51,911 nt of DNA, taken from NCBI GenBank assembly GCA_020725105.1, contig DYFQ01000017.1, forward strand, positions 1 to 51,911. Direction: 5' to 3'. The position numbers and the translations under genes were made by a program. The notes beneath the pieces were generated by a model. It made no database searches and was not told where the DNA came from. It saw only the letters and a list, made by a program, of their open reading frames with translations. This DNA is from Symbiobacterium thermophilum (GTDB lineage: Bacteria > Bacillota > Sulfobacillia > DYFQ01). Positions 7,984-16,308 of the stretch are shown here, piece after piece (position 1 is the first letter of the stretch; each line of letters opens with the position of its first letter).

Positions 7984-8012
7984 ACGATATGCCTGGCGGC
8001 GCCCGGCGTCAA
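7984..8012 (-). promoter_or_regulatory. Sigma-A promoter of the manganese/iron-type operon
   Basis: On the minus strand, TTGACG (8012-8007), 17-nt spacer, TATCGT (7989-7984). Predicted start near 7977, inside the palindrome. Confidence 0.7.
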
Positions 8013-8058
8013 GAGTGACGGCCCCGACCGGCCGGCCAGGGAACGGCGCCCGGCCGCG

Positions 8059-8088
8059 TTGACGCGTCCCGAGGGGCGGCGGTACGCT
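8059..8088 (+). promoter_or_regulatory. Possible sigma-A promoter for the AIR-synthase-like gene
   Basis: TTGACG (8059-8064), 18-nt spacer, TACGCT (8083-8088). The -35 is good and the -10 weak. Confidence 0.35.
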
Positions 8089-8138
8089 AGAGGCGTTGGC
8101 GGCCGGGAAGGCCCGACCCGGCGGGGGAGGCGACCGTC

Positions 8139-9182
8139 ATGAACGAGGCATACCAGGCGCCGCCGCGTGGCCCGGCCGGCCTGAAGGCGGGGAAGGTCCC
8201 TCCGGACGTGCTCGTCCGCCGGGTGCTGCCCTACGGCGGCGCCCGCCGGCGGGAGGTCGTGCTCCGGCCCGGCCTGGGGGTGGACTCCGCCGCCCTTGAC
8301 CTCGGCGGCGAGCTGCTGGTGGCCTCCACCGATCCCATCACCGGCGCCGCCACGGGCGCCGGGTGGTACGCGGTGCACGTGGCCTGCAACGACGTGGCCG
8401 CCAACGGCGCGGAGCCCGTGGGCGTGCTGTTGACCCTGCTCCTGCCCGAGCGCACCGGCGACGCCGACATCGAGCGGTTGATGGCCGACGCCGACCGGGC
8501 GGCCAGGGAACTCGGCGTGGAGATCCTGGGCGGCCACACCGAGATCCTGTCCGCCCTCGAGCAGCCGGTGATCTCCACCACGGCGCTGGGCCGCGTGGCG
8601 CCGGGCCGGCTGGTGACCTCGGCCGGCGCCAGGCCGGGCCACCACCTGATCCTGACCAAGACGGCCGGGGTTGAGGGAACCGCCATCCTGGCCGCCGATT
8701 TCCGCTCCCGCCTGGAACCCGCGGTCGGCCCGGACCTCCTGGAACGGGCCCGGGCGTTTCAGCGGCAGCTCTCGGCCGTGCCCGACGGGCTGGCCGCCGC
8801 GGCCGGCGGTGCCAGCGCCATGCACGACGTGACCGAGGGCGGCCTGCTGGGGGCCCTGGGCGAACTGGCCGCCGCGTCGGGAGTCGGGTTCCGGGTCGAT
8901 GCCGGCAGGATCCCGGTGGCGCCGGAGACGGCCGCCGTCTGCCGGGCCCTGGGCGCCGACCCGCTGAAACTCATCTCCTCCGGTTCGATGCTGGTGGCCG
9001 CCCCCGACGCCGGGGCGGTGCTGGCCGCCCTGGCGGCCAGGGGCGTCCCGGCCAGCCCCATCGGCCGGGTCACCGAGGCCGGCCGGGTGCTGGTGCGGGA
9101 CGGGCGGCCGGAGGAGGCCCCCTTCCCCGTGGAGGACGAGCTCTGGCGCCTGCTGCGCGAGGTCGGGCCCGACCCCGCCTAG
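8139..9182 (+). CDS. AIR synthase/HypE-like family protein
   Basis: 347-aa protein of the PurM/HypE/SelD/ThiL ATP-binding superfamily. The N-terminal half has GLGVDSAALDLGGELLVAST (conserved Asp of the Mg-ATP site), ACNDVAANGAEPVGVLLTLL and GGHTEIL; the C-terminal AIRS_C half has TKTAGVEGTAILAADF and MHDVTEGGLLGALGELA. HypE proteins end in a conserved Cys used in cyanide-ligand synthesis; this protein ends in ...LREVGPDPA with no such Cys, and no hyp or hydrogenase gene is nearby, so a HypE role is unlikely. ATG 8139 has SD GGGGGAGG upstream. Substrate unknown. Confidence 0.75.
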   Translation: MNEAYQAPPRGPAGLKAGKVPPDVLVRRVLPYGGARRREVVLRPGLGVDSAALDLGGELLVASTDPITGAATGAGWYAVHVACNDVAANGAEPVGVLLTLLLPERTGDADIERLMADADRAARELGVEILGGHTEILSALEQPVISTTALGRVAPGRLVTSAGARPGHHLILTKTAGVEGTAILAADFRSRLEPAVGPDLLERARAFQRQLSAVPDGLAAAAGGASAMHDVTEGGLLGALGELAAASGVGFRVDAGRIPVAPETAAVCRALGADPLKLISSGSMLVAAPDAGAVLAALAARGVPASPIGRVTEAGRVLVRDGRPEEAPFPVEDELWRLLREVGPDPA

Positions 9183-9205
9183 CCCTTGCCTCGGAAACCC
9201 CGATG

Positions 9206-9976
9206 TCAGCGCGGGTCGTCCCGGCCCGGTTCCCCGAGTTCCAGAAGCCGCCCCACCGTCACCAGTTCCCAGCCGGCCTCTCTCAGCCCCTCGATCACCC
9301 GTGGCAGGGCCTGGTGGGTCTGCTTGGCGGAGTCGGACGCGTGGAGCAGGATCACCGCGCCGGGGAAGGTGAGCTTGAGCACCCGGTCGACCATGTAGTC
9401 GACGCCCGGGTTCTTCCAGTCGATCGAGTCCACGGCCCAGATCAGGGTCTCGTAGCCGAGTTCCCGCGCCGTGGCCACTACCAGGTCGTCGTAGTCGCCG
9501 TTGGGGGGCCGGAAAAACCTGGGTTCCTGGCCCGTGGCGGCCACCAGGTCGGCGTGGGCCCGGCGGACGTTGTCGGCCACTTCCGATGCGGGATACTGGC
9601 TCAGGTTGACGTGGGCGTCGCCGTGGCTGCAGATCTCGTGACCGTCGGCGACGATCTGCTGCACCAGGTCGGGGTGGCGGCGGGCCCAGGGTCCCGACAG
9701 GCAGAAGGTGGCCTGCTGCCGGTACTGGCGGAGCACCTCCAGCACCAGGGGGGGCGTCTTCCTGCCCCAGCTGATGTCGAAGGTGAGGGCGGCGAGCTTC
9801 TGCTTGTCGTCCTTGAGGCGGACGTAGAACATGGGCATGTCCTTGCCCGTCCGCGCCACCGCCACTATCGCCTCGGTGACGGCGGTCTCCCGCGGGGCCA
9901 GCACCCAGCGCCCGCCCAGCCCGAGGCCAAGCACGACCAGCCCCAGCACCAGCCACGGCCGAACCCTAAGCACCAA
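9206..9976 (-). CDS. pdaB: PdaB-like polysaccharide deacetylase (sporulation)
   Basis: 256 aa, N-terminal membrane anchor/signal (about residues 6-28) then a NodB-type deacetylase domain: ALTFDISWG (the catalytic-Asp motif in the PdaB/YlxY variant), SHGDAHVNLS (metal His motif), FFRPPNGDYD, and a C-terminal AVILLHASDS. PdaB of Bacillus is a forespore-made protein needed to keep spores stable after cortex formation; the TFDISWG variant argues for that subfamily. Start TTG 9976 (or GTG 9973) with a GGGGG SD 8 nt upstream. Convergent with the AIR-synthase-like gene, with only 23 bp between the stops. Confidence 0.82.
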   Translation of the reverse strand: MVLRVRPWLVLGLVVLGLGLGGRWVLAPRETAVTEAIVAVARTGKDMPMFYVRLKDDKQKLAALTFDISWGRKTPPLVLEVLRQYRQQATFCLSGPWARRHPDLVQQIVADGHEICSHGDAHVNLSQYPASEVADNVRRAHADLVAATGQEPRFFRPPNGDYDDLVVATARELGYETLIWAVDSIDWKNPGVDYMVDRVLKLTFPGAVILLHASDSAKQTHQALPRVIEGLREAGWELVTVGRLLELGEPGRDDPR

Positions 9977-10129
9977 CCCGGATGCCCCCGTTCGCGACGG
10001 GTTGTCGTTAGGCAGCCTATGGCCGCCGGCCGGCCGTTAGACCGCCCGGGCCGGCGGGTAAACCGGCGCGCACACCGGCACGGGCTTGCCCATAGGATGT
10101 ATGGACCAGCCTCGAAGGAGGAGGTAGCC

Positions 10130-10477
10130 ATGGACGGGCCGCGGGGCATGGCGCTCGAGGACGCCCTCAAGGGGTACTTCAACCGCCCGGTCCGGGTGGT
10201 CCAGGCGCGGCGACTGAACGGTGACTGGTCGGTCCTGGCTGCGGTCCTGGTCACCAGGGGTGATGACCCGGTCAAGACCAAAAAGCTGTTCCCCGCCGCC
10301 TACCGGGTGCGCGTCGGAGCGGACCGCACGGTTCAGGACGCCTACCGGCTCGAGCGGGCCCTGCCCCTGGAGAAGGGCGCCCGGGCCCTGATCGAACTGG
10401 AGGCGGAACTGAAGGGGACCACCCCCAGGGCGTGGACCCATTCCACCAGGGTCCAGTTCTGGCCCAGGGCCGGCTGA
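10130..10477 (+). CDS. Conserved-looking hypothetical protein, 115 aa
   Basis: I do not recognise a family. ATG 10130 has a strong SD (GGAGGAGG) 5-6 nt upstream. The product is soluble, of mixed alpha/beta character, with a basic centre (KTKKLFPAAYRVRVG) and a charged helix (LEKGARALIELEAELKG). There is no signal peptide, membrane segment or Cys. Third-position GC matches the neighbouring genes, which supports coding. It stands alone, divergent from pdaB and followed by a separate promoter for the transglycosylase. Confidence 0.6.
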   Translation: MDGPRGMALEDALKGYFNRPVRVVQARRLNGDWSVLAAVLVTRGDDPVKTKKLFPAAYRVRVGADRTVQDAYRLERALPLEKGARALIELEAELKGTTPRAWTHSTRVQFWPRAG

Positions 10478-10527
10478 GCAGCCGGGAGCCGCCACCGCCG
10501 GCGTGCGGAGCGCTCCCGCCGGGTCTT

Positions 10528-10557
10528 TTGACACGTCACTGGTGGCTGGGCTATACT
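10528..10557 (+). promoter_or_regulatory. Strong sigma-A promoter for the lytic transglycosylase
   Basis: TTGACA (10528-10533), 18-nt spacer, TATACT (10552-10557). Predicted start near 10564, leaving a leader of about 70 nt before GTG 10636. Confidence 0.85.
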
Positions 10558-10635
10558 GCCAGCGGTGCATGGGCGGCGCCGGGACTGGGAATGCTTTCCA
10601 GGGGGCGCGGGCCCCCGGAAGGGAGCGACGCCGCG

Positions 10636-11394
10636 GTGCGATCCGCTGGGGCGGGACGCCTGGCCCTCGTCGGGGGGCTCGCCGTCCTGCTGGCTGTGGC
10701 ATGCCTGGCAACGGCGGCCTTTGCCGCGTGGTTCTCCCTGTTTCACCTGGGAGACCAGGTGGCACGGGCCGCTGTGTCTTTTCGGGACGCGGTGGCGGGG
10801 CGGGGGTCGGGGAACCTCGCCGGCGGCCTGGTCGGGCGGGCGCTGCCGTGGCTCGAACCGGGATCTCCGGGCGGGCCGCTGCTACCGGTGAACCTGGCCC
10901 TGGAGGCCATCCGCACGAACCCGCGCCTGGACCCGGACACCGCGTGGCAGATCGCGCTGGCCATTCACCGGGAGGCGGCCCGGAACCGGCTGGACCCCTT
11001 CCTGGTGGCGTCCGTGATCAAGCAGGAGTCCCGCTTCGACCCCGCCGCCCGCGGCGACGCGGGCGAATACGGGCTCATGCAGGTCTTGCCGGATACCGCC
11101 CGACTGGTGGCCCGGCTGCTGGACCTGGACGAGTTGACGGCAGCCGACCTCTTCGACCCCGACGTGAACATCGCCGTCGGCACCCGTTACCTGGCGTGGA
11201 ACCTGGAACTCATGGGCCGGCTGGCCAGGGACCCGGCCCGCGCCACGGAACTGGCCCTCATCTCGTACAACCGCGGCACCCGGCGAACCCTGGAGGAACT
11301 GGCGGCCGGCCGGCTGGTGACCGACTACAGCCGCGCGGTACTGGACCACTGGACCAGGATGCGGGTCGCCTATCACCAGGGCGGCGGCGAGTAG
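10636..11394 (+). CDS. Membrane-anchored lytic transglycosylase (SLT family)
   Basis: 252-aa cell-wall hydrolase that would cleave the MurNAc-GlcNAc bond of peptidoglycan. One N-terminal membrane segment (about residues 11-38) is followed by a linker and the SLT domain: SVIKQESRFDP (catalytic Glu), GEYGLMQVLPDTA, NIAVGTRYL and ALISYNRG. Size and order match YjbJ/CwlQ-like and SleB-independent SLT proteins of Firmicutes. Start GTG 10636 sits ~11 nt after GGAAGGGAG. Transcribed from its own sigma-A promoter. Confidence 0.85.
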   Translation: MRSAGAGRLALVGGLAVLLAVACLATAAFAAWFSLFHLGDQVARAAVSFRDAVAGRGSGNLAGGLVGRALPWLEPGSPGGPLLPVNLALEAIRTNPRLDPDTAWQIALAIHREAARNRLDPFLVASVIKQESRFDPAARGDAGEYGLMQVLPDTARLVARLLDLDELTAADLFDPDVNIAVGTRYLAWNLELMGRLARDPARATELALISYNRGTRRTLEELAAGRLVTDYSRAVLDHWTRMRVAYHQGGGE

Positions 11395-11469
11395 GGCCGG
11401 CGGCGCCGGGCCGGCCTGGACGCCACGGCCAGCCCCGGCGGCGGTAAGATCCGGCAATACTAAGCCGCG

Positions 11470-12864
11470 GTGAGGCCTGTGCCCGTCCGCCTGGTCAGGC
11501 GGCTTGCCCGCCTCGACCCTCCCCAGGTGCTGGCCCTGGCCTTCGCGGGGGCCATCGGGGCCGGCACGCTGCTCTTGTCGTTCCCCTGGGCCACCGCCGA
11601 CGGCCGGGGCGCCGACTGGTCGACGGCGCTTTTCACCGCGGCCTCGGCGGTCTGCGTCACGGGGCTGGTGGTGGTAGATACCGGGACCTACTGGAGCCCG
11701 GCCGGCCAGGCCGTGATCCTCGCCCTCATGCAGGCCGGCGGACTCGGGCTGATGACCTTCGCCGTGGCCTTCTGGTCGCTGCTGGGGGTCCGGGTGGGCC
11801 TGCGCCAGCGCCTGCTGTTGCGGGAACAGTTCCAGGAACTGACGGTGGCCGGCATGGTCCGCCTGAGCCGGGCGGTTCTGGTCATGGCCCTGACCATCCA
11901 GGGGCTGGGCGCGGCGCTACTGGCCGTCAGGTTCGTCCCCGAACTCGGACCCGGCCGCGGGCTCTGGTTCGCGGTCTTTCACGCGGTGTCGGGGTTCAAC
12001 AACGCCGGCTTCGACCTGATCGGAGGGTTCCGGAGCCTGGTGCCCTACGCCCTGGACCCCCTGGTCTCGGGTACCGTGGCCGGCCTGGTGGTCCTGGGCG
12101 GGCTGGGCTTTCACGTGCTTCAGGAGCTGGCCGACCGCATCGGGCGCCGGCGCCGCGGGGGGGCGGGCGGCCGGGTGCTCCGCCCACGGCTGTCGCTGCA
12201 CTCCAGGGTCGTTCTGGTCGTGACCGCCGTCCTGCTCGTCGTGGGCACGGCGGGACTGGCGGTTCTGGAGTGGTCCAATTCCCGGACCCTGGAGCGGGTC
12301 GAGCCGCCCGCCCGGCTCTGGCTGGCGGCGGTCCAGAGCGTCATGCCGCGAACGGCCGGTTTCAGCGTGCTCCCGGTGGCGGAGTGGCGGCCCGCCACCC
12401 GCTGGGGGGTGATCGGGCTCATGCTCATCGGGGCGTCGCCCGGATCCACGGGCAGCGGCATCAAGACCACCACCTTTGCCGTGCTGCTGGCCCTGGCCCT
12501 GGCCGCGCTGCGGGGAGGCCAGCGCCCCATCCTGATGGAGCGGGCCGTTCCCCTGGGCGTGGCGCTGAAGGCGGTGACCGTGGCGGTGGCCACCGGCGCC
12601 GCCTGGGCCGGCCTGGTCCTCTTCCTGCTGGCCGGCCAGCGCCTGCCCGCCTTTGACCTGGCCTTCGAGGCCGCGTCGGCCCTGGCCAACGTCGGGCTGA
12701 GCACCGGGGTCACCCCCGAGCTGACGCCCGCCGGCCGGCTGGCGGTGGTGGTGGCCATGTACGCCGGCCGGGTGGGGCCGCTGACCCTGGCCTACGCCGT
12801 TGGCCGGACCCGCGGCCCCCGGCCGGGCGTCGGCCTGCCGGAAGAAGGGATCATGGTCGGTTAG
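11470..12864 (+). CDS. ktrB: Ktr/Trk-family potassium uptake membrane subunit
   Basis: 464-aa K+ (or Na+) transporter subunit of four M1-P-M2 repeats. All four filter loops with their glycine are visible: AVCVTGLVV, SGFNNAGFDL, MPRTAGFS and LANVGLSTG. GASPGSTGSGIKTTTF is the flexible M2C gate loop region typical of KtrB. Start GTG 11470; a second in-frame GTG (11479) lies 3 nt after GTGAGG, so the exact start is uncertain. The regulatory partner KtrA/TrkA is not in the window, unlike many Bacillus ktrAB operons. Confidence 0.87.
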   Translation: MRPVPVRLVRRLARLDPPQVLALAFAGAIGAGTLLLSFPWATADGRGADWSTALFTAASAVCVTGLVVVDTGTYWSPAGQAVILALMQAGGLGLMTFAVAFWSLLGVRVGLRQRLLLREQFQELTVAGMVRLSRAVLVMALTIQGLGAALLAVRFVPELGPGRGLWFAVFHAVSGFNNAGFDLIGGFRSLVPYALDPLVSGTVAGLVVLGGLGFHVLQELADRIGRRRRGGAGGRVLRPRLSLHSRVVLVVTAVLLVVGTAGLAVLEWSNSRTLERVEPPARLWLAAVQSVMPRTAGFSVLPVAEWRPATRWGVIGLMLIGASPGSTGSGIKTTTFAVLLALALAALRGGQRPILMERAVPLGVALKAVTVAVATGAAWAGLVLFLLAGQRLPAFDLAFEAASALANVGLSTGVTPELTPAGRLAVVVAMYAGRVGPLTLAYAVGRTRGPRPGVGLPEEGIMVG

Positions 12865-12936
12865 CGGCCGGCCTGGTGACCTCACCGCGGAGGTGCGAAG
12901 ACCCCGGACAGTTTTCCCCCGTGTCGGGCAGCCCTA

Positions 12937-12953
12937 TGTTAGGTTTACTGACA
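12937..12953 (+). promoter_or_regulatory. TnrA/GlnR nitrogen-control box upstream of glnA
   Basis: TGTTA-GGTTTAC-TGACA matches TGTNA-N7-TNACA at every defined position. Its centre (12945) is about 51 bp upstream of the predicted glnA transcription start, the spacing known for TnrA activation sites rather than for repression over the -35. Confidence 0.8.
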
Positions 12954-12960
12954 CAGCTCG

Positions 12961-12990
12961 TTGACCGCCCGCTGCCCTCGCGATTACGAT
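12961..12990 (+). promoter_or_regulatory. Sigma-A promoter of glnA
   Basis: TTGACC (12961-12966), 18-nt spacer, TACGAT (12985-12990); predicted start near 12996, leader about 52 nt. Confidence 0.65.
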
Positions 12991-13048
12991 AACGCTGGCC
13001 GCCCGGAGGGTCGCGTCCTCGAAGCTCACTACCGGGGGGAGGAACCTG

Positions 13049-14416
13049 GTGACCAGCGACGGAGAAAGAAAGAGCGCCCCACCGGCCCCCAGGACCAGGG
13101 AGGAGGTCCTGGCCCTGGCCGAGCAGCTCCAGGTACGCTTCGTGCGCCTGCAGTTCGTTGACATCCTCGGGATTCACAAGAGCGTCGCCATCCCCGTCAC
13201 CCAGCTGGAGAAGGCCCTGGACGGCGAGTTGATGTTCGACGGGTCCTCGGTCGAGGGGTTCGTCCGGATCGAGGAGTCTGACATGCTGCTGCGGCCGGAC
13301 CCGGAGACCTTCGCCATCTACCCCTGGAAGACGACGCCCCGCGGGACGACGGCCCGGCTCATGTGCGACGTCTACAACCCCGACGGCACGCCCTTTGCCG
13401 GCTGCCCCCGCAACACCCTCAAGCGCAACCTGGCCAGAGCCGAGGCGATGGGCTTCCGGATGATGGTGGGTCCCGAGGCGGAATTCTTCCTCTTCCAGCG
13501 GGACGAGAACGGCAAGCCGACCACCATCACCCACGACCAGGGCAGCTACTTCGACCTGTCGCCCATCGACCGGGGCGAGGACGCCCGCCGGGACATGGTG
13601 CTCATCCTTCAGGAGCTGGGCTTCGACGTCGAGCGCTCCAGCCACGAGGTGGCCCCCGGCCAGCACGAGATCGACTTCCAGTACGCCGACGCGGTGACCA
13701 CCGCCGACCGGCTCATGACCCTCAAGCTGGTCGTCCGCCACGTGGCCATGGAACACGGGCTGCACGCCACCTTCATGCCCAAGCCGCTCTTCGGCGTGAA
13801 CGGATCGGGGATGCACGTCCACCTGTCGCTGTTTCGCGGGGACACCAACGCCTTCTTCGACCCCGACGCGTCGTTCCAGCTTTCCCGGATCGCCATGCAC
13901 TTCATCGCCGGGCTGATGCACCACGCCCGGGGCTACACGGCCGTCACCAACCCGCTGGTCAACTCCTACAAGCGGCTGGTGCCCGGATACGAGGCGCCGG
14001 CGTACATCGCCTGGTCGGAGCAGAACCGGAGCCCGCTGGTGAGGGTTCCCTCCCGCCGGGGCCGGGGCACCCGGGTGGAACTCAGGAGCCCCGACCCGTC
14101 GTGCAACCCGTACCTGGCCTTCGCCGTGATCCTGGCGGCGGGTCTCGACGGGATCGAGCGGCGGCTGGAGCCGCCGCCCCCGGTCAACCGGAACATCTAC
14201 CGGATGTCGGTGGCCGAGCGGATGGAGGCCAACATCGACAGCCTCCCGGCCAACCTGGAGGAAGCCCTGGACGAACTGGAGCGGGACGAGGTGATCCGCG
14301 AGGCCCTGGGCGAGCACATCTTCACCCACTTCATGGAGGCCAAGCGGATCGAGTGGGACGTCTACCGCAAGCAGGTCCATCCCTGGGAGGTCGAGCAGTA
14401 CCTGACGGTTTTCTGA
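13049..14416 (+). CDS. glnA: Glutamine synthetase type I (GSI-alpha)
   Basis: 455-aa enzyme forming glutamine from glutamate, ammonia and ATP. Motifs in order: [69 protein letters not shown] and [20 protein letters not shown]. The Arg in [11 protein letters not shown] is the residue that ties GSI-alpha enzymes to glutamine feedback and GlnR/TnrA control; there is no adenylylation-type Tyr motif. GTG 13049 has SD GGGGGGAGG 6 nt upstream. It is monocistronic, without the adjacent glnR found in Bacillus. A terminator-like hairpin follows. Confidence 0.95.
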   Translation: MTSDGERKSAPPAPRTREEVLALAEQLQVRFVRLQFVDILGIHKSVAIPVTQLEKALDGELMFDGSSVEGFVRIEESDMLLRPDPETFAIYPWKTTPRGTTARLMCDVYNPDGTPFAGCPRNTLKRNLARAEAMGFRMMVGPEAEFFLFQRDENGKPTTITHDQGSYFDLSPIDRGEDARRDMVLILQELGFDVERSSHEVAPGQHEIDFQYADAVTTADRLMTLKLVVRHVAMEHGLHATFMPKPLFGVNGSGMHVHLSLFRGDTNAFFDPDASFQLSRIAMHFIAGLMHHARGYTAVTNPLVNSYKRLVPGYEAPAYIAWSEQNRSPLVRVPSRRGRGTRVELRSPDPSCNPYLAFAVILAAGLDGIERRLEPPPPVNRNIYRMSVAERMEANIDSLPANLEEALDELERDEVIREALGEHIFTHFMEAKRIEWDVYRKQVHPWEVEQYLTVF

Positions 14417-14437
14417 GCCGGGGGCCCGGCTTCTTCT
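14416..14437 (+). terminator. Intrinsic terminator after glnA
   Basis: AGCCGG-GGGC-CCGGCT (14416-14431) starting at the last base of the stop codon, followed by TCTTCT. It lies between convergent genes and may serve both. Confidence 0.5.
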
Positions 14438-14447
14438 GGCGTGTCGG

Positions 14448-15161
14448 TCAGCCTCGCCGCCGCCTGCCGCCGGGGAAGCTGAGGACGCGGCCGTCGCCCG
14501 CCGCCCGGCCGCCCGGCGGGCGCGCCGGGACGCTCAGGTGGCAGGTGTCGTTGACGGAGCGCACCGCGTACCGGCCGCCGGCGTGATCCAGCCGGTTGAC
14601 GGCAGCGTTTGCCTGCACCAGGCGGTGCAGGTGGTCCAGGGGCGCGCCCAGCACCCCCAGGAGCACCGCCTTGATCCACGCGCCGTGGGTCACCACGGCC
14701 ACCGTCTCCCCCGGGTGGCGCCGGGCAATGAGACCCAGGGCGGCCAGGGCCCGCTGCTGCAGCGCCGCCAGGGACTCGGCGGCCGGGATGGGGTCGGCGG
14801 CCGGATTCCGGCGCCAGGCCAGGTAAGCCTCGGGATCGCGGGCCTGGATCTCCGCCGTGGTGCGGCCTTCCCATTCACCCTGGGCCTTCTCCCGCAGGGC
14901 GGTCACCACCTGGACCGCCAGGCCATGGGGCAGGGCCAGCACCCGGGCGGAGTCCAGCGCCCGGCGCAACGGGCTCGAATAGACCGCGGCCAGGGGCTCG
15001 CGGGTGAAGCGGAGGCTCAGCCGGGCCGCCTGGAACCACCCGGCCTCGGTGAGCGGCGGGTCCTGCCAGCCCTGCCACCGGCCCTCCCGGTTCCAGAGGG
15101 ACTCGCCGTGGCGGATCAGGTACAGGCAGGTGGCGTCGGCCGGGCGGCCGTCCCGGCTCAT
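14448..15161 (-). CDS. Histidine phosphatase (phosphoglycerate mutase-like), candidate phosphosulfolactate phosphatase
   Basis: 237-aa member of the histidine phosphatase superfamily: YLIRHGESLWN (phospho-accepting His), YSSPLRRALDSA, a GEWEGRTTAEI acid/base loop and AVVTHGAWIK (second His). Start ATG 15161 overlaps the comE stop (ATGA), so it is the last gene of the cysH-sat/comA-comD-comE operon. ComA makes 2-phosphosulfolactate, which normally needs the unrelated phosphatase ComB, and ComB is absent here. I infer that this enzyme could do that step. A general sugar-phosphate or cobalamin-type phosphatase remains possible. C-terminus is Arg/Gly-rich. Confidence 0.8.
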   Translation of the reverse strand: MSRDGRPADATCLYLIRHGESLWNREGRWQGWQDPPLTEAGWFQAARLSLRFTREPLAAVYSSPLRRALDSARVLALPHGLAVQVVTALREKAQGEWEGRTTAEIQARDPEAYLAWRRNPAADPIPAAESLAALQQRALAALGLIARRHPGETVAVVTHGAWIKAVLLGVLGAPLDHLHRLVQANAAVNRLDHAGGRYAVRSVNDTCHLSVPARPPGGRAAGDGRVLSFPGGRRRRG

Positions 15162-15736
15162 GCGGGGGCTACTCCCAGGGCGCGCCGGAAGCCTTCGGTG
15201 TCCAGGAAGCGGAAACGCAGGGCGTCGATGGGCGCCCTCCCGGACCGCCCGGGCCGGGTCTTCACCACTATCGTCCAGGGTCCCGGCTCGACCAGACTCC
15301 GCTCCAGCGTCCGGCAAAAGGTGTCGAGGTCACGAACGGTTTCCGCCCGCCGGACCCCCGCCGCCCTGGCCACCGCCGCCAGGTCGGCCCCACGGGCGGT
15401 GTGGGTGGGCTGGCCGCCGGTCACCTCGTACTGCTCGTTGTCCCACACCACGTGGACCAGGTTGGGTGGAGCCTCGGCGGCGATCGTCGCCAGGGTGCCC
15501 AGGTTCATCAACAGGGAGCCGTCGCCGTCCAGGACGATGACCCGGCGGTCGGGGCGGGCCAGGGCCAGGCCCAGCCCCAGCCCGCCGACCACGCCCATGG
15601 CGCCCCAGGTGTAGAAGTTCTCGGGCCGGTCGCCGGCGCGGTAGAGGTCGAACGCGGGTCCGGCGATCCCCGCCAGCACGGGCGCGTCACCCGCGAGTTC
15701 CAGCAACCGCCGGGTCGCTTCCAGCCGGTCCACCAT
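15158..15736 (-). CDS. comE: Sulfopyruvate decarboxylase-like subunit beta (TPP-binding half)
   Basis: 192 aa, the C-terminal thiamine-diphosphate-binding half of a ComDE/phosphonopyruvate decarboxylase-type enzyme. The TPP/Mg motif runs from GDGSLLMNLGTL to VVWDNEQYE, and NFYTWGAMGVVGGLGLGLAL precedes it as in ComE. With the alpha half (comD) it would convert sulfopyruvate to sulfoacetaldehyde. ATG 15736 shares one base with the comD stop (TGATG), so the two subunits are translationally coupled. Assignment to sulfopyruvate rather than phosphonopyruvate rests on the fused comA gene upstream. Confidence 0.8.
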   Translation of the reverse strand: MVDRLEATRRLLELAGDAPVLAGIAGPAFDLYRAGDRPENFYTWGAMGVVGGLGLGLALARPDRRVIVLDGDGSLLMNLGTLATIAAEAPPNLVHVVWDNEQYEVTGGQPTHTARGADLAAVARAAGVRRAETVRDLDTFCRTLERSLVEPGPWTIVVKTRPGRSGRAPIDALRFRFLDTEGFRRALGVAPA

Positions 15737-16242
15737 CAGGCGCCGTTTCCTCCCGCGAACGTCCGGGGCAGGAGGACCGCCACCGGAGCCAGGCTGGCGA
15801 AGGCCAGTTCAGCCGCGTGGCGCACCAGGTCCCCCGCCTCCTGAGGGCGGTGGGGGGTGTAGTGCTGGACCCCCAGGGCGTCGAGGATCGGGCGGATGGC
15901 CCGGCCCAGGGGGACCTGGGCCGGGTTGAACTCGCCAAGCTCCCCCCGCTGGGTGACCAGCAGGAGGCACGGGATCCGCTGGGGCAGGTTGAGGGAGGCC
16001 AGGGCGTTGAGACTGTTGCCCATGCCGCTGGTCTGGGTCAGGAGGGCCCCCCGGACGCCTCCCAGGTAGGCGCCGGAAACCACGCCCAGCCCTTCTTCCT
16101 CTCTGGTGACGCTCAGCACCCGGATGGCCGGACACGCCTCCAGGGCGCTCAGGAGGGGCCCCATGCCGCTGTCGGGCACGTAGGCCGCGAGGCCGATCCC
16201 CGCCCGGACCATGCCCCGGGCCACCTCTTGCTGCCAGTGCAC
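15736..16242 (-). CDS. comD: Sulfopyruvate decarboxylase-like subunit alpha (TPP enzyme N-terminal half)
   Basis: 168 aa, PYR-domain half of a split TPP decarboxylase: YVPDSGMGPLLSALEA, SVTREEEGLGVVSGAYLGG (the conserved Glu that activates TPP lies in this acidic stretch), LLTQTSGMGNSLNALASL. It pairs with comE directly downstream. Start GTG 16242; a GGGAGTGAAGG purine run lies just upstream. A 66-bp gap separates it from the sat-comA stop. ComD/ComE as separate short proteins is the arrangement in methanogens. Confidence 0.8.
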   Translation of the reverse strand: MHWQQEVARGMVRAGIGLAAYVPDSGMGPLLSALEACPAIRVLSVTREEEGLGVVSGAYLGGVRGALLTQTSGMGNSLNALASLNLPQRIPCLLLVTQRGELGEFNPAQVPLGRAIRPILDALGVQHYTPHRPQEAGDLVRHAAELAFASLAPVAVLLPRTFAGGNGA

Positions 16243-16308
16243 GCGCCTTCACTCCCGGGCGGGCCGGGCCGCGCCGCCTGGGCCGCGCCGGCCGGCCGCC
16301 GCCGCCCT

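Noticed and set aside
8139-9182. HypE hydrogenase maturation protein
   Set aside because: The C-terminal Cys needed by HypE is missing and there are no hydrogenase genes.
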